From Phoma sp. XZ068 (taxonomy: Eukaryota > Ascomycota > Dothideomycetes > Pleosporales > Didymellaceae), in NCBI GenBank assembly GCA_004835665.1, contig RBKR01000026.1:744001-808000 (forward strand): 64,000 bases of DNA. Direction: 5' to 3'. Of the stretch, positions 23,694 through 33,630 are shown in pieces. The position numbers and the translations under genes were made by a program. Each line of letters opens with the position of its first letter. The stretch's first letter is position 1. The notes beneath the pieces were generated by a model, which was not told where the DNA came from, searched no databases, and saw only the letters and a list, made by a program, of their open reading frames with translations.

Positions 23694-24219
23694 ACTCTTG
23701 TAGTCTACAGCTTGTTTTTGAGAATTATGGATGATAGTGATGGCACACATTATACCCCGAGAAGTTTTTCATGTAGATAAATGGAAGTCAAGTCTGCCAA
23801 AGTAGTTTCCAACTATTAACGATCATCCATTGGTCCAAGACTGCATTCGTCGGTCCTTCAATGTTGCTTTAATATTTTGGTTGGAATCGACTTGATGATT
23901 GCATCTCCGAAGGCGTTGGGGTGTGTTCAAAGGCGGCGGAAGGCTACGTAAGGCTGGTGACACGTACGCTGACTTCGAATCGCACCATTGGTGGCCTCGT
24001 ACTGTTTGATTTGTTTTTTCGTTGCATGAAGTGTGATACCTGCCACAACAGCAAGATCGATCCAAAGACCGCTGCAGGTGTTCTCTAGTGGAAGTTCCTC
24101 ATGTACAGCTCAGGAGATCAGTCCTAGTGGCGCTCAAGACAAATATAACATGGGAGCCTCGCCGCCTCTGCGGCACGCTGGTCACGACACTTCGTTGATA
24201 AATTCCTGGTCATATCTCA
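23694..24219. other. Intergenic: transporter 3' end and GMC promoter
   Basis: No gene recognised. It lies between two genes on the same strand. Confidence 0.4.
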
Positions 24220-26010
24220 ATGTCTGCAAAGCGTATCGTGCAATATCTCCTCCTCCCGGGAACCTTAACTAGTGCTCTAGCTTGTATTAATGTCACAAAA
24301 TCTCCCTTTTGCAACAACACTGTGCCTATTTACAATGCTACCTACGACTACATTGTAGTGGGAGGGGGAGCATCAGGGTTGGTTGTGTCAGAACGGCTTG
24401 CTGAGACAGGCAAATCGGTGCTCGTACTAGAACGAGGCGGGCCGTCCCTCTACTCATCTGGTGGAGATGTCCTTACATCTTGGAACGATACGCTTACCGT
24501 TTACGACGTACCCGCACTATTTGGCCTAATAAGAATCACTCCTAGCACGAATGCAACATGTACCGATGTACCTACCGGCGCTCTAGCCGGCTGCATACTT
24601 GGAGGTGGAACCGCAATCAACAGTCTGCAATTTGTCCGCCCACCTAGCTTCGACTTTGACGACAAGTGGCCTGTCGGATGGCAATGGACTGATATTAACG
24701 ACGCGGCCGCACGCGTCTACGATCGTGATCCAGGATCCACAACACCATCTACAGATGGAAAGCATTATGATAATGATGTATGGGATGTAGCCTCAAGGTT
24801 CCTCGCTTTGGGTGGCTACCATCAAGTGGACACAAATGAGGAACCAGAGAAGAAATACAAAGTCTACTCATATCCGGCACTTAGTACGCAAGGGGGCTTC
24901 CGTGCAGGCCCCGTTCGCACGTACCTGCCATTGGCAGAAGCCCTCCCAAATTTCAAGCTCCAGCTTCATACCAAAGTTATACGCACAGTACGAAGGAACT
25001 CGACGGTTACTGGCGTTGAAGCTGAGAATGTCGCCGGCGAGCGCTTCATTATCAGTATCAACCCTGGCGGTAAGATCATTCTTGCAGCTGGAGCCATGTC
25101 GAGTCCACGCATCCTGTTCAATTCCGGTATCGGTCCGGCAGATCAGATCGACGTAGTTAAATCTGGCAGTACTAGAGTAACCCTCCCGCCAAGAGAAGCA
25201 TGGATTGAGTCCCCAATTGGCTTTGTCCGAGATCACACGATTGTAGCCGTCGCCTTCAATGTTCGTGGGGGCACAAACGTGCTGAATCAGACAGAATTCA
25301 ACAACCCTAGCCAGGACATACTTGGCCTCTACGCTTACGGTTCTGGACCCCTCTCCCAGTCTTGGAACCGCATGATGTCCTACACGACCGTCACGAATAA
25401 TGACGGCCACAAGACTTTCGTTCAAACGCACGTAGCTGGAGTCACCAACAATACAATTTACTTTCTCGTGGCAATTACTCACAACTCTACTTCGACCGGC
25501 TTGCTGGGCATCACACCCGAAGGCAACACAGAGTGGACCAAGAGTCCTTATCTGCAGTCAGATTCTGACAAAAAATCGATGATCAAAGCTATTGATGAGC
25601 TCTTGGGAATAAGCCGCCTTCCTAATAGTCCTCTTACATACATTGGTCCAGCAAATTCGACGGGTACATCTGTCCTGGAACTCGCGCTTAGTGCGAAGGA
25701 ACCAAACACGATACTCATTCCGGGGCAACATATGATTGGTACGACAATCATGGGTATGGACGATGGAACGAAGAACGGTAGCAGTGTAGTAGATACTAAC
25801 TGCAAGGTATATGGCACTGGTACGTTCATTAATTAAGTTCTGACGAGCTTCACTAACATCAGAGCAGATAACCTTTTCGTTGTTGATGCCGGTATGCATG
25901 CCGACTTACCGACTGGCAACACGCAGGCAATCGTAATGGTTGCGGCTGAACATGCTGCGCAAAAGATCATTGCACTTGATAGCGGAGCAAACAGGACTCT
26001 TCAATACTAG
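24220..26010 (+). CDS. Secreted GMC oxidoreductase, cellobiose-dehydrogenase-type flavodehydrogenase
   Basis: Exons 24220-25819 and 25868-26010 give 580 residues. A signal peptide (MSAKRIVQYLLLPGTLTSALA) precedes the FAD-binding fold: YIVVGGGASGLVVSERL at about 45-60, VLVLERGG, and the GMC loop with LGGGTAINS. The C-terminal part has GQHMIGTTIMG, giving the catalytic His, and VVDAGMHADLPTGNTQAIV, where Asn sits in the position of the second active-site residue. A His/Asn pair is the arrangement in cellobiose dehydrogenase, and the VVDTNCKVYGTDNLFVVD wording also suits that subfamily. The N-terminal cytochrome b domain of true CDH is absent. Many N-glycosylation sequons are present (NVT, NNT, NAT, NDT, NST). 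Likely an extracellular sugar oxidoreductase; the exact substrate cannot be read. Confidence 0.9.
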
Positions 26011-26322
26011 CATAGTCACGTAGCGTTCATGTATCGTCGATGTAAAAAGGTGTCGAAAGCATTACACTATGGGCGAGTTTCTTCTGTACCTAAATACTAA
26101 CCACTACACTGTCATTTCACGAAACCAATCTCACTCTAGGCAGTACACTTCCCCAGGCCCTCATTCCCCTTGACCACTCGCGACCTTCCGGTCTAGCTCC
26201 TATGTGTACTCTATCGTAGTCGATCGCTTCCTCTTCTCCGTAATCTGCTATGGGCCGACTTACAGATTATACCTCCCCCACAGATCCCGCCGAATTATTT
26301 GACTCAACTCGCCTTCTTGTTC
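26011..26322. other. Intergenic between convergent genes
   Basis: Shared 3' flank of the GMC gene and coiled-coil gene A. Nothing else seen. Confidence 0.4.
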
Positions 26323-27426
26323 TTATTCATCAGCAACGGCTGACATGTCCACGTACACGTCTCCATTTCTCTCTTGTCCAGTTGCCCAGAGCTTCACCTG
26401 CAGCATCTCTTCCAGGTCCGCATTCCGCCTCTGAAGTTCCGATATCCTGGCAGTTGCTACCCCTAAATCCTGTGATCTCTGTCCCTCGCGAAATAATCTC
26501 GCAGCCTCCATATCATTCACCGTTTTCCTCGCGGTCTCAGCGAGCCTCGCTAGTTGACCTTTCAAGACCACTGTCTCGCCCAACAGTGTGAACATTTGAC
26601 ACTGGGATACCTCCAGCTGCTGCCTCAGAGCCTCAGCTTCCTCTCTGACCGAAACCATTTCTGCACGCGAGATCTCAAGTGCCTTCAAGGCCGGACTTTC
26701 AGATCTCAGAATGTTTGTGTTTTCCTCCCCAGCAAAATCCGCTCCTGAATTCGCCGCATCAAGCGAAATCTGGTCCCCACTCTCCTGCTCATGCGTAGCC
26801 TGCGGGGGAGCTACGTTATGTTCGCGGTTTATGATCCTTCGAAGCTCCGACATGACGGTTTGCGACAGTATGATCATGTCCGTGTTCTCAGTGTGATGGC
26901 ATGTGTACACCGAATAGGTTTCCCGCAACCCTTCTCGACCTTCAATCACTATATCGATGTCGGGGTGTGGAGCCATTGGCGAACACAGCTGGGGCCATTC
27001 CGAGTTGTCTCGGGGTACAATGAGTTCATCTGCCGTGCACTGTGGGTCTTCCTCACTATCTCGCCATTCCGTATTGTTAATAGTATGGTCATATGGAGGG
27101 CCTTCTTTCGAGATGTCTATCTCGGATTCTATCGATTTCAATTGCGCAGAAATGTCATCGTCCCCGGGTCGTTCTGTGCAGCTCTCATACCGACTAATGA
27201 GCGCCTCTATACTCGCTACATCTTCTGATGAAAGTTCGGTAGGGGATTGTGAGGCTCTCTCATATTGTTCACTGGAAGACAGCGTTGGTGATACAGATAC
27301 CGATGTTCGTGCTGATGGCGATGGTGGCGACGGTGGCGATAGAGGTATAACCGGGTGTGTGACGCTGCGTCTGGCTTTCGAGGGTCTAGTGTACTGTGCA
27401 TAAGCAGGATTCTTTTCGGACGACAT
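26323..27426 (-). CDS. Coiled-coil protein A (unknown function)
   Basis: 367 residues from the ATG at 27426; longer versions start at a non-ATG codon. The N-terminal ~60 residues are Ser/Pro-rich (VIPLSPPSPPSPSAR) and probably disordered. An acidic middle has ETYSVYTCHHTENTDMIILS. The last ~120 residues are heptad-like coiled coil ending ISELQRRNADLEEMLQVKL. Divergently oriented gene B has a similar plan and a related end (LQELERRNAWLEE), so A and B may be diverged duplicates. No transmembrane segment or signal peptide. No function can be given. Confidence 0.65.
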   Translation of the reverse strand: MSSEKNPAYAQYTRPSKARRSVTHPVIPLSPPSPPSPSARTSVSVSPTLSSSEQYERASQSPTELSSEDVASIEALISRYESCTERPGDDDISAQLKSIESEIDISKEGPPYDHTINNTEWRDSEEDPQCTADELIVPRDNSEWPQLCSPMAPHPDIDIVIEGREGLRETYSVYTCHHTENTDMIILSQTVMSELRRIINREHNVAPPQATHEQESGDQISLDAANSGADFAGEENTNILRSESPALKALEISRAEMVSVREEAEALRQQLEVSQCQMFTLLGETVVLKGQLARLAETARKTVNDMEAARLFREGQRSQDLGVATARISELQRRNADLEEMLQVKLWATGQERNGDVYVDMSAVADE

Positions 27427-28050
27427 ATTGATATTTGAAGTTCTGGTAGAGTGTTGTGAATCTACTCTTGAGTGCGGACTCAAGGGTGTCAATGTTCAGT
27501 AGATATAGTCTTAGGAAAGCTCTTAGAAAGAGGTCGAAGAATTTGTAAGATGTTTGTGGGAAACTCAAAATAAGTTTGTGGTCCATCCAAAAAGTACCTT
27601 CCAGTGCTTTGAACTGTGGTTCAGTAACGTCGTTTCCAATAGAAGCAGCCACCAACCTTACACTGAACCATCTACTCATGACCAGTTGAAATCCTGCTCT
27701 GACGTTTGAGATCCTTTGGTTGATATATTCATGATGTACCGAGATTTCTCTCTAACCTGCTCTTAAATTCTCTACCTTGCTTTATCCTTCGAGCCCACAT
27801 CCCTAGCCCACCTACCTCGAAAGTACTTGACTGCACTATTAGAATGTGTTTGTAGATAACTCTCACCCTACACATTATTACCTTCCTTCGTACAGGAGGA
27901 CTTTTTGCATCACTCACCATCGAAGACTATCCTCAGGACCTCAAAACCTCAGCATCCCTCCTGTTATCAAAATAATCTTACCTCTACCTCCCCTTTCATC
28001 ACAAAATACTCAGGAAATTTGATCCTGCGCACCGTCCAAGCACCGCCAAA
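27427..28050. promoter_or_regulatory. Shared upstream region of divergent coiled-coil genes A and B
   Basis: 624 bp between two divergently transcribed starts. No TATA box is obvious. A pyrimidine-rich stretch precedes the gene B ATG. Co-regulation of A and B is possible but is inference. Confidence 0.35.
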
Positions 28051-29565
28051 ATGTCTCCCCTTCCACCACGGCCCCCAAGGGCAATCTCAAAAGTCGCCCC
28101 AATGGCCATCACCATGACCCTCCTGCGCGAACAACTCGAACGCCTGCAGGCCGATCTATCGGACCTGCTTTCTCAACGAACGTCCTCACCTTCCCCATCC
28201 CCTCCAGAATCTCCATGCCTTCCAGATTTCGAAAAGAATATGACTTTAGACGAGATCAAACTCCTTTGCGCTTCCCTAAGTGCAAATAACCCTCCACCAG
28301 ATCTACCTTCCTGCGCGACAAAGCAGGCCATCAGACCTTCGTACTCCATTCAAGTGTCTGATAAAGAATATCGAGTCCATAAGTGCGACGACTGCATAGG
28401 AGACCAGATTCTTGTGTCTGAGCGGCTGTTCACTGAGATGCAGACTAAGATCGCAGACTTGGCGATGCGGGGAGTGCAGCTCGTGAGGGACAAGGCGAAG
28501 GGTATCCAGAATGTCAGACTGGCGAAAAAGGAGACAAGGATGCATGTACGGGCGTTGAAGAAGGTGGTTGTGGAGAGAGATAGGGGGAAGCAGAGGAGTG
28601 AAGAGCTTCAGAGTCAGCTGAGTACTTCCTGGTGGGAGGTTTCGGCGTTGAGACTTCAACTTAGCGCGGCAGAGGAGCGGGTAAGAGGGCAGCTTTTGGA
28701 TGGGCAGAGAGCAGCTGATAAGACGGTTGGAAACTCTCCGGGGGCCCTAGGCGTCATCGAAGACAAGCTTCGGACGACATTGCAGGACTTAGATCGCGCA
28801 GAGGATCAGCAAGTTGCAACTACTCAGGTCAAATGTCCAGCTCGACAAGACCTGACGACCTCCAGTCAGGATGCCGAAGCCACCCAACGACATCTAGAAG
28901 CGCAGAACGCCGCCCTTTTGACCTCGAACGAGATATTACAGCAACGATTGGAACCAGAGGCGAGAGGTCGCTTCGCAGCGGAACAGAGAGCTGAAGGCCT
29001 CCTCATCTCCCTCAATGCGGCTGAAGAGGAACGCTCCGCAATGATGCTACAATTGGAGGCGACCAAGAGCGCGGAACGGACAGCTTCAAAAAACGCTGAT
29101 GGCCTTCAAGCAGCCCTGAAAAGAATCTTGGAAGAGCGTGATACAGCAGTTGGTCATCTGAGAGCGTCAATGTTCTCAAATGAGAGCCTGAAGAGCGATA
29201 TACAAGCTCTGAAGGAAGAGAATGAGCGGTTAGCTAACATAGAAGCAGACTGTCAAGCTCTCACGGAAATGCAGGGAATGCAAGAGCACGAAACAGAAGG
29301 ATGCAAATCTTCAGACCAGGAACAATTAGTCAGACGGCTGCAAGAACTCGAGAGGCGCAACGCATGGCTCGAGGAGCACGTGAGGATGTCTGAGCGTTCT
29401 CGTGAAGGGATCGATGAGCAGGGTCTGAGAGAGATGAGAGATTTGCTGAATATATCTATGGGACGTAATAAGAGTCGTTGGAATTTGAGCAGTTGGAGCT
29501 TGCGAGGGACGAGGAGAAGAGCAGATGATGAAGAAAGGTTGCCAATTTGGGTAAGGAGAGATTGA
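28051..29565 (+). CDS. Coiled-coil protein B (unknown function)
   Basis: Single-exon frame of 504 residues. The N-terminus is Pro/Ser-rich (TSSPSPSPPESP). A short module (YRVHKCDDCIGDQILVSERL) contains a CxxC and resembles the YSVYTCHHT..MIILS module of gene A. From about residue 140 to 460 the sequence is almost continuous heptad coiled coil (LRLQLSAAEERVRGQL, LEATKSAERTASKNADGL). The end is basic. No membrane or secretion signal. The length and regular heptads suggest a structural or scaffold protein. Confidence 0.7.
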   Translation: MSPLPPRPPRAISKVAPMAITMTLLREQLERLQADLSDLLSQRTSSPSPSPPESPCLPDFEKNMTLDEIKLLCASLSANNPPPDLPSCATKQAIRPSYSIQVSDKEYRVHKCDDCIGDQILVSERLFTEMQTKIADLAMRGVQLVRDKAKGIQNVRLAKKETRMHVRALKKVVVERDRGKQRSEELQSQLSTSWWEVSALRLQLSAAEERVRGQLLDGQRAADKTVGNSPGALGVIEDKLRTTLQDLDRAEDQQVATTQVKCPARQDLTTSSQDAEATQRHLEAQNAALLTSNEILQQRLEPEARGRFAAEQRAEGLLISLNAAEEERSAMMLQLEATKSAERTASKNADGLQAALKRILEERDTAVGHLRASMFSNESLKSDIQALKEENERLANIEADCQALTEMQGMQEHETEGCKSSDQEQLVRRLQELERRNAWLEEHVRMSERSREGIDEQGLREMRDLLNISMGRNKSRWNLSSWSLRGTRRRADDEERLPIWVRRD

Positions 29566-29720
29566 TCAGCTGGAGATATTTCTCGCTATACCTCGATACC
29601 GCATTGAAATAGACTGTGCTTGTAGAGTGTGAAGCAGTTCATGCCGACCAGAGCGATTATCCATCCGTTTTGCTTCTTCCAACCCTTACTTTCATCCCAC
29701 CAACATACGCTCCCCTTAAA

Positions 29721-31469
29721 TCACCACTGAGGCCTTGGGGAAGTCTGCAACAGCCATCCGTCCTGCTCATGAGGGAAAACGCAAGGAACATCCGGGCATT
29801 GATGCAGAACATGCTTGAGGCTACATCGCCACCTGAGGCATTTCTCATTGCTCTCTGTGCAGTGGCGGCATTGAGCTTTGTTGTCACACGTTATGTTCTT
29901 GGCGTAGCACTCGGAGCAGCCCAAAACAAGATGGGAGAGTTTGGTATTTGGTTGAGGCAAGACCAAGTGTGCAGCGCCGCGGAGGGCTTTGCCGTCGTTG
30001 GAGGCGCGTAAGATGCGATGTTTGTAGTCCTCAACGATCTTCTCTTGGGTCTTGAGTTTCGTGCGAAAACGGTCGCAGTCGCTAGTCTTCTCGCGCAGCA
30101 TGCCCTGGAGGTCGCCGACTTTATTCAACTCTCGCTGGAGGTCTTCAACGCGATCTTCGAGCTCCCCCACCTTGGTATGCTCAGCTGCATACTTTTGCTG
30201 TGTGGAACGAATAAGCTTCTCGCGTTGGTTTAGTTGATCGAGACGGGTCTGGGCCTGGACCTTGTACTCATCAGAACTGGCGTGAGCCATCTTCGACTGC
30301 TTAAGTGCCAGTTCGAGGTCATCGACCTTCTCTGAGAGTGTCCTGATTTCGCGATCCTTCCCATCTGTTATATCAGCCAGGCGACGTGAGAAGCCATTGC
30401 TGTCGTTTTTCAGAACGTTCTGGAGATATTCACGCTCCGCGACGACATCAGCATAGTCCGTGACAGTGCCTGTTGCAGTTTCGAGACGCTTCTTCACACT
30501 CTCCAGATCCAGCTCCAGCTTTGTGATGTGAATATCTTTCTCCGATAGGGTCCGAGCCATGGTAGCCTTCTGAGTCTTGTTGACCTCATTCTGGTACTGC
30601 AGGTGGCCGATCTGTGTGTGCAAATCGTCAAAGTCTTCAGTTTGGGGTATGAGTGACTTCTGCTTTCCCAGTTTCGCGATCTTAAGCTCTAATGCCCGCT
30701 TCTCGCTCTTGAGTGTCTCTAAGTCCCGATTCATGTCGGCCCAGACATGCATTGTAACACGCACGACAGGCTCTTCTGGCATGACGAGCTTGGTCGACTC
30801 AGCGGGTGTGGGAGGAGAGATCGGGCCTGTGGGTATGGGGAGTGATGCAGGAAACTCGAAGCCTGGAAGCAAAGGCTCCATGCTAGCGTGGTTCTGCTCA
30901 TGCCGGACGACTGTGTTCTCGTCGTTATCATCGTCGATGGGGAGGCTTTCGAGTTCAATAAGCATCGACTCAAGCCGCTGCATGTCCTTTTGTCGATACG
31001 CTAGGGCAGGCGAGGTCACCTCAGAGGCAGGCGAACAGGCTTGGTCCTGCAGATACGCTGCAACTGAGCCGTTGGCATGGAACGGTCGCGCCAGTGGTGA
31101 GAGCATGCTGCTGCCACTTGCCACGCGGCTGGCGAAGTGCAAACCTTGGAGTAGTAAGTAGACTGTTATCATCAGGACGTTTTGTAAGCTCACTGGTAGT
31201 CGCAAACGACATTGGTGACCTCGGCGAAGGAGGAGGTATTGGAGTATAGGGCTTCTTCGCCTTCATGAGGCCGGCGAGGTCAGAGAAGCTGTCGCGCTGG
31301 ACTGGCTTGCAGCGATTAACACCCATTTTACTGGCTGTGGACACATTACTGGTGGTGGTGGTTGGTGAGATGGGACTTCCAACCTCGCCATAGTCCACGT
31401 CGGCGTCTGGGTGTGAGTTAGCTGAATGTTTACTTACGCAGGACCTCTGAGCTACCTACAGGAGGACAT
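29721..31469 (-). CDS. Coiled-coil protein C with C-terminal Zn2Cys6-spaced cysteine cluster
   Basis: Three exons on the minus strand, 31469-31460, 31406-31194 and 31144-29721, give 548 residues. The two short introns (53 and 49 bp) have GTAGGT and GTGAGC donors and keep the frame exactly. The N-terminal ~120 residues are Ser/Thr/Pro-rich and disordered. Residues ~190-450 are coiled coil. At the C-terminus, CSECYAKNITC then DNKAQCRHC then TESNEKC has the spacing C-x2-C-x6-C-x5-C-x2-C-x6-C, identical to the fungal Zn2Cys6 binuclear cluster, but with few of its usual basic residues. Further cysteines follow (WRCSLKHVLHQC, VPC). It may bind zinc and act in protein contacts rather than DNA binding. 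It converges on gene B, 155 bp apart. Confidence 0.7.
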
Positions 31470-31869
31470 TGTGGCGTCGAGAAGAGTCGTGACGATGCGA
31501 TTGGAGCGGAAAAGGTCGTGACGGTGAGACAAATTTTCGACTTAGTTTTGTGGTTCAGTCAAAATGGGCAGTGGTGGTGAAGGTGGTGCCAAGCGAGCAG
31601 CACTGTAAAATGGAAGGTGTGATAACAGCGCAAAGAGAGAATGCGGAAGGCTTTACGTAAACAGAGTTTGACAAGAGTGCAGATAGCGAAGCTGATTATG
31701 TACGTCCTGACTACTACGAATCAGGACACTTGACCATGTACCGACGCTCGATGGGAGATGCTGACCGCAGACTAAGAGGCTTGACCATCGAGCGCGACTG
31801 CCACTGACAGACAGTGCAATTGCACGGAAAGGCAGCGCAACTGCAACCTACGCAGTTCTCAACCCAGGT
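31470..31869. other. Intergenic between gene C and the NCS1 permease
   Basis: Promoter of coiled-coil gene C plus the permease 3' end. No further feature seen. Confidence 0.4.
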
Positions 31870-33435
31870 CTACCTTCCAAACCTCTTGATTTCCAACATC
31901 CTCAGCGGAGGATAAACCAGCGCAGCCCACGCAAATCCGACGTAGTTACCCATATCCGCGCCATAAGTACCCACCAGCAGCGCAATCGGCCCATAGTACC
32001 AAACTTGTGCCATACACAGGATTGCGCCCACCCAGCCCACAACAAAAGCAACAAACGCCGCAAGGCCCAGCGGCAACTTGTTCTGCTGGTTCCACACGTC
32101 CCAGTTCCAGCCTGTCTTGCGGCGGAAAATGAGATGCTCCTCAAGCACAATGGCGATCCAGATGGACACCCAGTACCCCATCAGGGCAAGGAAATTGGTG
32201 AAGATCGCGGCAAGGTGAGCGCGTCCGGCGAGGGCACAGACTGTGTAGATAATAACACCTACTGTGTTCCAAACTACGCGTGGCACGGCACCGGCCCAGC
32301 GGCCAAGAATCTGCGCGTCGATGCCGGAGGAGTAGGTCGGCACGATGAGGTTGGCAACGAGGCCGAGAGCGACTACGACGCCACAGAAGGAGCCAAACGC
32401 GCCGAGAGGACGGTAGGCTTCGACAATGAGGGCGCCTTGCGAAGTTCCGTATGCGGCTTCCCAGTCAGTGTTGGTGAGCATACCGCAGGCCAGGCCGATG
32501 CCGAGCACGAAGGCGAAGGTGAAGCTGCACATAAGGCCAAATAGAGTCATGCCAAAGATTCGGAAGGAGGACGCGTGCTCAGGGTAGTACACGAAATAGT
32601 CTGCTGCTCCGCCGCCATAAGTAATGGCTGCAGCCAGCGTAAGACCGAAGAAGCTGATCCGGTTGCCAATGATGGTGTCTGGGTTCTCGTCGCCATGGGA
32701 TTCGGCGGAGACGTTGAAATTTGGTCCCGCAACGCCGGCCAGGATACAGAGTACAATGAGCTGTGGCAGCCAAGCCCAGCGCTCGTAGTAGTGGAAGATC
32801 TGGTAGCCAAAGGTCGTAATTGCCCATGCAATGACCGCGACGATGATGATGCCCACCACAACAGACATGGTGTTGCCCGAGACGGCTGACAGGATCTGGC
32901 CGGCGACAACGCAGTCAATCATACCGTATCCAAGCAATACGATAATGTTCAAAATGACGACAATTTTCGAGGGCCACCATCCCATGCTGTACCTCGAAAA
33001 GATCATGGTCCTGTTCCCACTCTTCGGTCCAAAGGTCGCGATGTACGCAACAACCATCGACCCCACAAGCGCACCAAACACACTCAGCAGACAGCTGTCC
33101 AAAAAGCCCAGTGCAAAGACTGCCGGGCCCAGCATGCCCAGTGTGATATTGTTGGCGGCCAAATTGACCGAGAACCACATGATGGCAACCTGAGAGTATC
33201 CCAGTGCGCGCAAATCCTGGCGCTCGTCCGTCTCGACGCGCTGGATGCCTCGCGCTTCCAGGTTGTACGCAACTAGCTGCCTCTCAAAGCTCTTCCACAT
33301 CTGCTGCAGGCGGCCAACTCGGTTTTGCGGGCCTTCAGAGGTGGGCAGGCCATCGTTCACGTTCGGCGCAAGCGCCATATGCGTAGTCTTCTCATCGTTC
33401 GCGATCCCGGTCGCGGTGTCGTTGGGATCCATCAT
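31870..33435 (-). CDS. NCS1-family permease, probable thiamine or thiamine-precursor transporter
   Basis: Single-exon coding frame of 521 residues starting MMDPNDTATG. It has a ~90-residue hydrophilic N-terminus followed by about twelve hydrophobic segments. Family landmarks are VNLAANNITLGMLGPAVFALG, SRYSMGWWPSK, ITYGGGAADYFVYYP and LIFRRKTGWNWDVWNQ, characteristic of Fcy2-like purine-cytosine permeases (NCS1). On sequence alone the substrate could be a purine, cytosine, pyridoxine or thiamine-type compound. The TPP riboswitch in its leader argues for thiamine or its pyrimidine moiety, because such riboswitches repress thiamine-acquisition genes. It acts in the plasma membrane. The start is chosen because it follows the leader intron directly and the hydrophilic N-terminus is of usual length. 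Confidence 0.9.
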   Translation of the reverse strand: MMDPNDTATGIANDEKTTHMALAPNVNDGLPTSEGPQNRVGRLQQMWKSFERQLVAYNLEARGIQRVETDERQDLRALGYSQVAIMWFSVNLAANNITLGMLGPAVFALGFLDSCLLSVFGALVGSMVVAYIATFGPKSGNRTMIFSRYSMGWWPSKIVVILNIIVLLGYGMIDCVVAGQILSAVSGNTMSVVVGIIIVAVIAWAITTFGYQIFHYYERWAWLPQLIVLCILAGVAGPNFNVSAESHGDENPDTIIGNRISFFGLTLAAAITYGGGAADYFVYYPEHASSFRIFGMTLFGLMCSFTFAFVLGIGLACGMLTNTDWEAAYGTSQGALIVEAYRPLGAFGSFCGVVVALGLVANLIVPTYSSGIDAQILGRWAGAVPRVVWNTVGVIIYTVCALAGRAHLAAIFTNFLALMGYWVSIWIAIVLEEHLIFRRKTGWNWDVWNQQNKLPLGLAAFVAFVVGWVGAILCMAQVWYYGPIALLVGTYGADMGNYVGFAWAALVYPPLRMLEIKRFGR

Positions 33436-33442
33436 GGAGGCC

Positions 33443-33630
33443 CTATGCTAGTCAGTAGCAGCCTCCGAGAAGGAACGCAAAGCATGAAGTCCTTTCGCAG
33501 GCGTTAACCTGATCAAGTTCAGACCGTATTTCTCAGACCGCTGCCACACCACTGCTCCCCCATCTGGGACTGATGGAGGTGTAGAGGATAGGCAGCGACC
33601 ACCGGTTCTCATGCGATTGCTTTCAAATAC
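33443..33630 (-). other. Probable riboswitch-containing leader intron
   Basis: On the minus strand the donor CAAG|GTATTT begins at 33630. The acceptor GCATAG ends at 33443, with a good branch point (CTACTGAC) just before it. The whole TPP aptamer lies inside. Removing it leaves 7 nt between the junction and the ATG. The exact donor used is inferred and alternative donors inside are possible. Confidence 0.6.
33482..33614 (-). promoter_or_regulatory. TPP (thiamine pyrophosphate) riboswitch aptamer
   Basis: Read on the minus strand, GCATGAG (33614-33608) pairs with CTTCATGC to form P1. CGCTGCC pairs perfectly with GGCAGCG as the long P3 typical of fungal versions. The conserved blocks follow: CTGAGA (pyrimidine-sensing bulge), TGAACTTGATCAGGTTAACG (P4/P5 core) and CCTGCGAAAGGA. 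This order and wording are diagnostic of the THI element. It sits in the leader of the NCS1 permease, so TPP is expected to lower its expression by changing splicing. Confidence 0.93.

Noticed and set aside
23960..23990. Possible tRNA B-box (GACTTCGAATCGCACC)
   Set aside because: The G-G-T-T-C core is absent and no cloverleaf or A-box could be arranged upstream. No tRNA gene was recognised in the window.
18137..26010. Secondary-metabolite cluster (scytalone-dehydratase-like, transporter, oxidoreductase)
   Set aside because: No polyketide, peptide or terpene synthase is present, and the genes are far apart with ordinary nutritional roles.
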